Shown here: piece after piece, positions 33,401-45,400 of the stretch | Numbering within the stretch: the stretch's first letter is position 1 | How the letters are laid out: every line of letters starts with the position of its first letter | DNA from: Hippopus hippopus | Lineage: Eukaryota > Mollusca > Bivalvia > Cardiida > Cardiidae | DNA: 64,000 nt | NCBI GenBank assembly: GCA_946811185.2 | Contig: OX328113.1 | Coordinates: 18,498,521 to 18,562,520, forward strand | Reading direction: 5' to 3' | Notes under the pieces: generated by a model | The model's input: only the letters and a program-made list of their open reading frames with translations | What the model was told of the DNA's origin: nothing | Databases searched by the model: none | Program-made: the position numbers and the translations under genes

Positions 33401-36400
33401 TCGTTAAAAGTGGGGATTGTGTGGTAACGGGTTAAACTTGAATAAACAGGAGGATAATTTCTTTCTCAAAGGAAACATAACAACAGCAATTCTTACAACA
33501 CCCATCAGTGTGTCTATGTTGTAGGTACCTGAATCTGAAAAATGTATAATTCTATTTATCAGCCTTGGTCCATGCTTATAAAGCTTTTTATTATATTCTT
33601 ATCAGTGAATTACTGGGATTTCACAGTGAATAACACCACTAGAGATGAGAAATATGGTATCATCACTAGTGACGATATAGTTTTAGAATGTTTGCCGGAA
33701 CTAATTTTTGCCTCTATTGCTCATATTGTACCATTCTTGATAATAATTGAAGTAAAAAATAAACAAGAGGACCATGATGGTCCTAAATCGCTCACCTGAA
33801 ATGCAACTCAGCTGTCATTGTTATGGCCACTTGCCTCTTTGCTGGAATGTTTTAGTTTTGAAAATGATTCATCCATTGACAATACCAACAATCAGAGCAG
33901 GTAAGAAAATGATAGAGCCGAAATTATAGGCCCTAGAGCGTAAACAATGGAATTGTCATCAAGATCCCCTATTTTGATGCTTTTAGCTTGTCCCCATTTT
34001 GATCAGATTTGTCCTTAGGTCATTATGAACATCCAGGGAAATTTTGAGTATGACTGAGCCAGAATTGTGGTTGCTGAGTGTGTTCATGTTCATGTTCACA
34101 ACCTTACAAACATTCTGGGCGATGGATCAAGATTATGCTGGAATTCCGATAGCTATATAATAAACAGTGGAATTTTGGCGACACATATTCAAGGATACAT
34201 AAAAGCTAACCATGAGTATGTTATGCTCAGGTGAGCTGATAATGGGTTTTCAGGCAGAATCACATGCCAAATGTATGTTGTGGGCCATACAATATGGAAC
34301 AGGAGGATTCCAAGAATACACTCTTTACATATTTGATCCCACATTGTGACTACAAAGGACTTTTTGTGATTCCAAGGAAGAAATTTGGTAAATGCTATTA
34401 GCAGACAAGAGCCGTCAAGTGGTTGTTGAGAAAATGCTTCTGACGGACAGACAGACAGACGAAGTGGCGACTATATGCTCGCTCTTTCGGGAGCATAACT
34501 ATCCACCAGTCCATGCTGAATATGAAAGCTCTAGGGTTAATGTTTGGATGAAAGAAGATTTTAAAAGATCTTTTATTTGGATGTGGAAACTGGGATCCAA
34601 CAATAAAGCACTTTTTTTTTTCCCTAAGATCACAATTCAATGTACTTTGGTAGAGTGCTACTGTTGCCTATTAAGTTGTAGGCTTTGTGTTTGGGTTGAT
34701 TTTTTTTTTTCAGCAGTTGACATGGAAACCAGAGTTGTTCATGAATTCCAATTTATCAATGGGCAACACAGTTGATCTTGCTTAGCTAAGCGAGTACGTT
34801 TATTAAGCCAACACTTTTATTAAGCGATAGGAATTCCAGTGTCTCTGTTGAAATATATAAGACAAGCTGGAATTGAATGCCCCATGGATTAAAGCCTTTA
34901 TGCTGAGCTAAATCCTATGTTGTTAGTACTTATTACAATCGTCTTGTGAAATCCGAGAACCCACAACATAGTGCCATTTTCAACACTAGAGGCGCTTGAG
35001 CGCCTGTATCGCTCCACAGGCCTGATATTTCTATAATGGCGAAAGGAAGTTTTTAACAATTATCATTCAATCCTGCATTTTAGCTCACTGAAGAAACAAT
35101 TTGGTAGACAACCACCATAGGAACTTACCTGCAAAACAACAATGAAATCCAATGAATAGTTTTAGAGAAGAAATTTTTCAAAGATTTTACTTTATACCAT
35201 AAAAGGAAAATGAGTCTCCCATAAAAGCCATGTTTTTTGACAGATCTTTTTTTTTTAAGGAATTCTGTAAACCTGTATCTAAGGAACATTCCTGCAAAAT
35301 AATAATGCTATCCAAATAGCGGTTTGGGAGGAGAAGATTTTTAAAGGTTTTTTACTTTGGTTGCCATGGCAACCAGAATTCTTCATGGAACACAATTATT
35401 TGAAGGAATTTGAAAGAGGACCACCAAAGGAACATTCCTGTGAAATTTGGTAAAAATCCAGTCAATAGTTTCTGAGGAGAAGTTTTTTAAAGAAAAAGTT
35501 TACGGACGCACGCACGGACGAACGGACGAACGAACGGACGGACGAACGACGGACACAACGCCATGACAATAGCTCGCTGGCCTTCGGCCAGTGGAGCTAA
35601 CAACAATGAAATCCAATGAATAGTTTTAGAGAAGAAATTTTTCAAAGATTTTACTTTATACCATAAAAGGAAAATGAGTCTCCCATAAAAGCCATGTTTT
35701 TTGACAGATCTTTTTTTTTTTAAGGAATTCTGTAAACCTGTATCTAAGAAACATTCCTGCAAAATAATAATGCTATCCAAATAGCGGTTTGGGAGGAGAA
35801 GATTTTTAAAGGTTTTTTACTTTGGTTGCCATGGCAACCAGAATTCTTCATGGAACACAATTATTTGAAGGAATTTGAAAGAGGACCACCAAAGGAACAT
35901 TCCTGTGAAATTTGGTAAAAATCCAGTCAATAGTTTCTGAGGAGAAGTTTTTTAAAGAAAAAGTTTACGGACGCACGCACGAACGGACGGACGCACGCAC
36001 GCACGCACGCACGACGGACACAACGCCATGACAATAGCTCTCTGGCCTTTGGCCAGTGGAGCTAACTAGGGCCATAATTTGAAATATTTTGGTAGAGGGC
36101 CACTAGATGATGCTACATGCCAAATATGAAAGCTCTTGCCCTTACGGTTTGGGACAAGAAGATTTTTAAAGATTTCCTTCTTTATCTCTATGTGAACTCC
36201 GAGACCCCACAACATAGGGCCAATTTTTAACACCAGGGCCATAATTTGAAGTATTTTGGTAGAGGGTCACTAGATGATGCTACATGCCAAATATGAAAGC
36301 TCTTGCCCTTACGGTTTGGGACAAGAAGATTTTTAAAGATTTCCTTCTTTATCTCTATGTGAAATCCGAGACCCCACAACATAGGGCCAATTTTTAACAC

Positions 36401-39400
36401 CAGGGCCATAATTTGAAGTATTTTGGTAGAGGGTCACTAGATGATGCTACATGCCATATATGAAAGCTCTAGCCCTTATGGTTTGGGACAAGAAGATTTT
36501 TAAAGATTTCCTTCTTCATCTCTATGTGAAATCTGAGAACCCACAACATAGGGCCAATTTCCACACTAGGGCCATAATTTGAAGTACTTTGGTAGAGGGC
36601 CACTAGATGATACTACATGCCATATATGAAAGCTCTAGCCCTTACAGTTTGGGACAAGAAGATTTTTAAAGTTTTTTCTTTCGGTTGCCATGGCAACCAG
36701 AGTTCTTCATCGAATTCACATCTTTGAAGTATTCTGAAAGTGCATCACCTAAGGATCATTTCTGTGAAGTTTCATTGAAATCTGATTGGCCGTTTCAGAG
36801 GAGAAGATTTTTTAGTAATTGTTTACGGATGGACAGACAGACGGACAGACAGGCGACAGACATTGACCGATCACAATAGCTCACCCTGAGCACTATGTGC
36901 TCAGGTGAGCTAAAAAGGGTGAATTAGGAATATTATAAGTAAATAGGATAAACAACTGGTTGTGCGTGATATTAAAAATCTGTCAACCGCATCACACACC
37001 ATTCGAGTGACAGATTTTTAATATCACCAGGGTTCAATCTAGGCTGCGTTTTTGCGCCAATGGCGCGATTTTAAAGTCCTTGGCCCGTTTTTAAAACTCC
37101 AGTGCGCCAGATTGGCGCAAAATCCAATGCATCGGCGCTTTTCCGATTCCGTTGTGCACCGCCATTAACTTTTTTTAGTATAGTTTTTAGCGAGTCAGTG
37201 TTAGAAGACACTTTACGCAGTATTGAAATTTCACTGCAAAGCGTCGCAGCAACACGGAGAGCCACTCGTCACAACTTGGCCGATTCCGTACCTACATCTG
37301 GCTCCCATCACCCAAGGTATGCCGAATGCACGGAGAGCGTTACTGGTATTCGAATATTCACTTATTCACGGCACACGAACGAACGCGATGGAAACCAACT
37401 TTTGAAAACATGTCGGCAACGCAAACACAGAAACGAATCGGTGATTTCTTTTCTGGCGGAAATTCCGCCAAACAAGCGAAAACGCAGCAATCGGGTGAAA
37501 CTAATGGTGAAAAACAATCAGCTGATGGAAAAGCTGGGAAACCGTATGCAAAAAAATTTCAAACTGAGTGGCTACAAAAGCCTCAATTTCACTGGCTTCG
37601 TTACGACGATGCAAAAAAATTGTAATACAAGTTACTTGTATAAAACAGCAATCATTTAAAACAAATGATTTTTAGTGTTGTTACATAATTTGACCTCTTA
37701 ACAACTCAATCACTATCCCCATACACAATTAAGCAGTAAATTATCTGGATTTACTTCCTTTATATGGTAAGTCAGTAATAATTGAGCTTTTAAAATGCCA
37801 AGATCCTGGTTATTTGGTTGTTAAAAAGTGCTGGCCCATCTCAAAATACTGGTGGCCCCTTTTTAAAATATTGATGGGCCACTGGCCCATTCTGACAAAG
37901 TTCTAGATTGAACCCTGTATCACACACAACCAGTTGATTATCCTCTATTTTCATGCTCAACTCAGCTGAGCATGAAAATCCAAATCAATACAGAATTCAT
38001 TTGATTCACCTCACAAAGAAAATTTTAACCCTTATCCTTCTAAATAAGTTAGATAAAACTTTTAAACCTGTTTTAAACAATGTTATTTAAATCTTATATT
38101 TTGGAGAAAAATATCTCCTGATCAGACAGTGTAGATCCAAGATCAGACTGCACGTTCTGTGCAGTCTGATCTTGATCTACACTGTGCGCAAAAGGTCAGT
38201 GAGTTGCGCTTAGCAGCCTAAGGACTGAATGTTTGAACTTCTCTTTCCTTCATCTTTTCTTATTCCTTTATTTCTCATTGTTGTACTTTTAGAAGCACTA
38301 TAGAAGTTAAAAATTTGAGCACAAACTCAGATTGGCCTGAACTCAAGTTTTGTAAGCACAAGCCCTTATTCATTTTCACCTAAAAGCACTAAAAGCATTC
38401 TTGTTATATACAGACGCTAAACATGAATTTAGGTTATACATTAAAACATGTGAAAACAATGTAGCCCATGGAGAAAATGCTCATTATGAGCTGGTAATCA
38501 GCGTTTTTCTCTTTTTCTAACAAGTTTCTCTACCATTTCAAAGAAAATTCCCATTTTTGAGTCACATATAATTTTTTTTGCATACAAAGGCTGAGCAAAA
38601 AGTTCATGGAATTTGTTAATTAAAACAAAACTACTACTGCTATTACACTTAAATTTTTATATATTTAAGATCCATTCATAACAAATAAAATTGGAAAGTT
38701 TCAGACAAATTGATCCCAAAACATAGTTGCTATGACTCTTTGTACAATGATCATAACGGTTACTCGAGCACGCCATGACATTTACGTCATTTAACTACGG
38801 CATTACTAATTATCTTCAGGCGTCCATTCCTTGGGTCATCTTCAATACTCTTTCATCCTTTTTTAAACCATGCTTGCCACTTGAACAGTGAAGACTTTTT
38901 CAATGGTACCCCAGCTTCCTTTAATAAATTAAACGTTTCAGAAGTTCTGAAGAAAGTCCACAAACTTTTTGCTTAGTCCTTTACTCCCAAAATGTACAAG
39001 TCTAAAACAACAGTTATTAGATGAGCTAGGAACCTAGAAGGGGATATGTATAAACGTGAGTGTCTCAAAGATTTATCAGTTTTGTGCATTATTTTGGAAT
39101 TTCTCAATTTATTTAGTGGCAAAAGCTTATTTTTTTTTCTTTCAGTTTTTTATCAGATTGGACAATGCTTTCTAAAGACTTCTTTCTGAAGGTCGTTCAA
39201 ACTCAGATTTGTGTGGTAAAGGATTTGATTCTACATTAGAATACCTACTTTTATAATCCATTGTAAAGAGGTCAGATTTCTCATCCATATGAACGGCACT
39301 TTCAACTTCAATGTCTGCCAGATTTTCGTGACGACTAAGTTTACCGATACGTTTCCTTTCTCTGTGTGAAACACCAACAACTGGAATATCGTACGACTTT

Positions 39401-42400
39401 ACTGATTCCTCTGTTGGTTTTGAGCTTGGCATTTCTTTGATGTCTTTAACTTCTTTCATGTCTTGTGCATGTCTCTGGAAAAACCCAGTTGCGTAGTTAA
39501 CGAAAGCATTAATGTGTGGCGTTGGACTGAAAGGACCGAGAGCACTTGTTGAAGAGGAGTCTGTTTTATCTTCTGTTTTTTCAACTTTTGAGTTTTGTGC
39601 TGAATTGGAATCAGAATTGGAACCATTTGAGAACTCCTCAGCACTAAGTTTTGATAGAGCACTCTGAGTTTGTTCGATAGATTGCTTGGTTATTTCTCCA
39701 TTCTGATCTTCAGCAACAGGTAGATACACAATGTTACCAATCCTTGTCTCTTTATCACCATGGCAATCCCCTGCTGTATCAATGTCTTTGTCACTGATTT
39801 GATCTGCCCCACCAACAGACTGTGATTTATCCATGATTTTGTCAGAATCAACCTGGTCAACACACTCATTCTTATCTTTAATTATTGCACTGTCTGTGTC
39901 TTCTTGTTTTAATGAACCTTCATCCTTTTGAACTGTACAAACACCTTTTGAATCTTCTTTTATATCACCTGATTCTTCCAAAACTTTATCAGAATGTTTT
40001 AACAAATTATCTGGTTCATGTTTTGCTGTGTCAAGCACATGTACATGGTCAGAGTCTGGGATAGAGAAAGACACACTCAGTTTTTTTCCCTTTTTAAGTT
40101 TTGACGTTGATTTCATCCCTGTTTCACTAGATGAAGAGTCAGAGTCTTTTGTATTTACTAAATCTCTACTGACTTCATTGTCTGTTTTGACATCATTTTC
40201 TGTTTTAGCTTCTTTTTCTAGTATTGCTTCTGCATCCACTAATCTTCCTTGATTCAATTCTGATAAAAGATCCTCAACTTTATCACTGTCTTCATGATTT
40301 TTAGCATCCTTATCATCTAACACATCATTACCACATGAAAAAACACTCAGAGACTTGTCAAGTTTTGCTTTCATGTCTTTGGGAAGGTCAGAGTCCACAA
40401 GAAGGTCAAGGTCTTTAGATGTATCTGGGATGTCTGTATCTGTATGTGAAATCACTGGACAGTCTGAATCATGGTGTACAACTGGTTTGTTATACATGGC
40501 ACCGTCTTGCCTGAAAAACAAATACTACCTCTTAAAATGACCTTCCATCATGAAATACTGTTTGACCCTTTAACAAACAATACCATCTTCATAGACACCC
40601 ATGCTCCTTTTCACACTATGTTTCCTACCTTTTCACAGACAAATTCCATCATTTGAGCCACAACTCATTTGTCATCCGCAAATGCTTAGAATTCTGTCGT
40701 CTGGTCAACAGTTAACTGTTTACCACACAACAAAAATTTAGACTTGTCTAAATTGAAAGCATCTGCAGACAACAATCTGAATGTGAGTGAAAAATTAAAA
40801 CTTGTTTTGGAAAGGGTAGAAAACATTGTGGGAAAAGGGGAAAATGCTGGTTACCAGCATTTTCTCCTTTTCCCACGATGTTTTCAAAAGGCTTCATTCC
40901 CAGAGTCGTTAAAAGTCGGGATCATTTGGTACAGGGTTAAATACGGTTATTCAGATTTTTATAATCCGGCCAAACTTCAAAAATGATACATCACTGAATG
41001 AATTGAAGTGAAAGCCGGCATACCATCAGTAAAGAAGGAAGACAAATGTAGGAAAAAAAATCAATGGCATTTCTTTGTAGGGCTGCGTAGCCTTTTAAGG
41101 TGTTTCTAGGTTTCCCGCCATAGTTTTGCAAAGACTTGTGGGAATGTCACATCGTTAGTAACACGATACAATTACATGTAAGTGGGTTTGTATTGAAATC
41201 AATTTGATGCTTTCATATCTCATTTTATAAAAATAGGCTGAGTTTCACATTGCAACAATACCCTACCATTATTTAAACAGGCAGAAGTTACACCTTTTCA
41301 CTGAATTTATCTGTACCATTTCTTTCCACCTGGTAGCACAGTCGGTAGCGTGCAGGGCTCAAGAACAGGGGTGCCAATGTCTTTCCGGGGATTAATAATA
41401 ATCATTGCGACAGGATTCATTCCTCCCTCACCACAGATCATTATTTCGACAATGGTTATGTGGGAAAGCAGCCAGTGGCTTGAAAAGAATATTGTGCTGA
41501 GTAGTGGTAAAAAGAAAGCATGGATAGATTCACTGGCCACTGCTATATAACAGAAATGATGTTGAAAATGGCGTTAAACACCATACAATCAATCAATCAA
41601 TCTTTCCGCTTTCAAAAAAAACCATATTTAGTTGTTTTCATCAGTTTTTAAAGGAAACTGATTAATAGCAAAATATTAAAAAAAAATTAATCTTTTAGCA
41701 AGGTTTTCAAACTATTTAACACTTTACCAACAATCCCGAGTTTAAGTGACCCTAAAGGATAAGGCTTTTGAAAACATTGTGGGAAAAGGAAAAAATGCTG
41801 GTAGCCAGCATTTTCTCCTTTTCCCACAATGTTTTTTTTTTTTACACCCATTGAAACACTTTTAACCAAAAACTGCATCATTTACGCCACATTTGATTTT
41901 TCGTCTGCAAATGCTTCCAATTTGGACAGGTCTAAAATTTTGTCGTTTGGTGAACAGTTAAACACACTTACTGTCTTCTTTCTCTCATTTTCATCACTGC
42001 AATGTCATGGTACATTGCTGCGCTAATAATGAGGTCCATTGGGGCAATCATCCCGTATTTTTCAGCTCCGTGTTCAATGACTAGAGGATCCATCACATCT
42101 GGATCAAACATCACAGCATTCGGAGTTACCAGTAAGACACCTTTAACAACACCCTGTATGAGGTCAAATTATCATTAGCCCTTTACTGCACTTTCCCAAG
42201 TTTTAACGACCCCAGGGATGAAGGCTTTTGAAAACAATGTGAGAAAAGGAGAAAATCACTTTTAGAGAAAAATCTGATTACCGGTATTTGAGCCACATCA
42301 AATATGTTGTCTGAAAATGCTTTCAATTTGGACAAGTCTAAATTATTGTCATCTGTAAACATTTAAGTCAAGGTCACAAGAAAATCACAGCAGCTGGGTA

Positions 42401-45400
42401 ATATGTGATAAATCTTAACTCATTACCAAACGACAAAATTTTAGATTTGTCCAAATCGAAAGCATTTGCAGACGACAAAATAAAAGTGACTAAAAATTTG
42501 AAATTTGTTTTGTGAAGGGTAGAAAACATTGTGGGAAAAGGAGAAAATGCTGGTTACCAGCATTTTCTCCTTTTCCAACAATGTTTTCTAAAGGCTTCTT
42601 TCTCAGGGTCGTCAAAAGTAGGGATTGTGTGGTAATGGGTTATCAAAAGTAGGGATTGTGTGGTAATGGGTTAACAACTACAACTCTGGAAGACCAAGAA
42701 ATACCCGTTGGTAATTGATAGCAATCAAGAGCTTTGTTACCTTCCAAACAGCTACCTGCCTTTATGTAAATAAGTTTAGCAGCACAGTGTGTTAGAATAT
42801 TGATTTCTAAGTTACAGATAAAGTTCAAGTCAAAAGGAGATAATGCTGGTAACCAGCGTGAAACTTTCTATTGAAATGAAAGTTGCCTCTAGTCTACAAG
42901 CAATTTCTTCATTTGCCACAGTATTTCCAACACGAGGGCCATGATGGCCCTGAAGTCGCTCACCTGAGCCTTTTTATCAAACATGACCCATTTCCAATCT
43001 CTTCAGAGATATTAAGACAAACATTCTGACAAACACTCATTAGTACTGGACTTACAAATATGGCCTCTAGAGTGCACACAAGCTTTTTCTAGAATTGTCT
43101 CAGCAGCCTACTTAAGATATCAAGCACTGAAAGTGTGCGCAATTTATATGAATCTAAGCCTATAGTTGCTTACAAAAGACCAGCTAATATTCATGATATT
43201 CTAGTTCACTCTAAAATGAATAAATCTGTAGTCTCATATAATGTTACCAAATGCAACAGACGCCGTTGTTCACTATTCATGAGTCTGATTGTTTTACAAG
43301 CAGTACTACATCATGTGTGCATAAAATAAAGGCAAGACCTTTCTTGCATTTCTACTGATGTAATATATTTAATTACATGTAAGAAATGTAAAGCTCGGTA
43401 TGTAGGACAAACCCACCAGAAATGTGCCAATCGCATGAATAAACATAAATTTGACATTGCACATTTTCCTGACATGGTTACAAATGTTTCAGAACATTTC
43501 AATTCCCCTGGACATAGCATTCATGATTTCTCATTTATGCCTATTGAGAAAGTTTCAAATAACTGGAAAAGACTACTGAAGGAAACATCTTGGATGCACA
43601 TTCTTGGTACTATTACTCCACATGGAATGAATTCGAAAATATTATTTTAATTCTTTAGCAGATAAAGAACTTACTGTTTTATATATAATTAACTCTTTAC
43701 CACACAATCCCGACTTCTAACAACCCTGCGAAAGAAGCCCTTTGAAAGCATTGTGGGAAAAGGAGAAAATGCTGGTAACCAGCATTTTCTCCTTTTCCCA
43801 CAACGTTTTTCTACACTTCCCAAAACAAATTCAATTTTTCAGTCACATACATTTATGTTGTTGTCTGCAAATGCTTTCAATTTAGTCGAGTCCACAATTT
43901 TGTCGTCTGGTAAAGAGTTAAAGTATTAGCAGTCATTGTATTAAATGTGTTAAATATGGTTTAGGTGATGGAAATCGTCTTTGAGGGGGTTGGGACAGTG
44001 TGAGGAAAGCAGCATATGCAGGTTGCTGGCTTTTTCTCCTTTTCCCACAATGTTTTCATATTCCCGCCTTTTTTATAGGGATAATTAAAATATGTGGTTG
44101 TTTGGTAACAGTTTAATTATCATTAGTGCTAATTTTAATCTGAGACAATATGACTTATGACTTTAATTTAGATACATTTTACTCAGATCAGCCTGCTCTA
44201 CTGCATTGTCTGATCTTGCCTCAATGCACGCTCTATTACAGTTGCCAAGGTAGTTTTATAAGCTATAGTAACTTTTGCTTTGCTGTTGAATTTTTTTTTT
44301 TTTTAATATAATATTGGGTCTCTTTGTTTTCTTAACTCTTTGCTATACTTTTCTGGATTTTAACAGTTGTACGTGAAGAGCATCTGGGGGCATTGTGGGT
44401 GAGGGAGAAAATGCTGGTAACCAGCATTTTCTCCTTTTCTCACACTATTTTCTACTCCTTCAGGGATGAAGTCAATCATTTAAGCCAACTGAATTTGTCA
44501 ACTACAAATGCTTTTAATATGTGAAAACTTTTCCAGTGGTAGAAAATTCAAAGTATTGGTGTCATACAGCTTTTATTTTCTTTTAACATGATAGTTATTA
44601 CAGGCATGTTTAATATTAAGCTTTAAAATTGCATTTTTCCTGTAATTTTTGCATCTTCTTGGATCCTGTTTGTGTTAAATATACTAAAGCTGTAGATACA
44701 TGTATATATATTTTTTATGCCAAAGTTGCTGCCATTTTTTGGCATCGTTGCCGTTGACGTCATGTGACGTTGATGTCATCAGCTTTTAATGATAAACAAT
44801 ATGTCCTTTGATAAAAGTTTGAAATAACCGAAACTAGTCGGGATTAAAATATTTTTTCAAAATGACACTTGGAGTTTGATCTCTTTTTATTCATTTACTT
44901 GACATGTAGAAATTATCCACACAAACATTCTGACAAACTTTCATGAGTATTTGAAAGAAAATGTGGCCTGCAGGGTGTACAAAAGGTTTTTCTGAGATTT
45001 GACCTAGTGACCTAGTTTTTTATCCAACATGACCCATATTCATACTAGTCTAAGATATTATCAAGACAAACATTCTAAGCAAATTTCAAGATAATTGGAC
45101 TGAAATGTGTCCTCTAGAGCGTACACAAGGTTTTTCAAGGATTAGACCTGGTGACTTAGTTTTTGATTCCACGTGACCCATTTTCAAACTCGTTTAAGAT
45201 ATCATCAAGACAAACATTCTGACCAAGTTTAAAGAATATTGGACTGAAAATGTAACCTCTAGTGTGTACAAAAGGTTTTTCTGAGATTTGACCTAGTGAC
45301 CTAGTTTTTTATCCAACATGACCCATATTCATACTAGTCTAAGATATTATCAAGACAAACATTCTAAGCAAATTTCAAGATAATTGGACTGAAATGTGTC

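Larger units (their letters stand above)
36941..37950. mobile_element. Palindromic MITE carrying a hAT-like insertion
   Basis: Left AACAACTGGTTGTGCGTGAT, ATTAAAAATCTGTCA; right arm TGACAGATTTTTAATATCAC before the insert and ACACAACCAGTTGATTATCC after it. Removing 37028-37923 restores an almost perfect inverted repeat. Confidence 0.85.

Noticed and set aside
34392..34775. A 127-codon open frame on the plus strand with an 80-codon frame opposite
   Set aside because: No domain, low complexity, and the surrounding sequence is Helitron-B-like. The opposite strand is equally open.
37102..37659. A 185-codon open frame
   Set aside because: It overlaps the shorter frame 37410-37625 that shows a recognisable ZNF862-like block. 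The longer frame has no motif and begins inside transposon sub-terminal repeats.
39456..39662. Small minus-strand frame inside exon 6
   Set aside because: It is an alternative frame of the long OXR1 exon and has no independent support.
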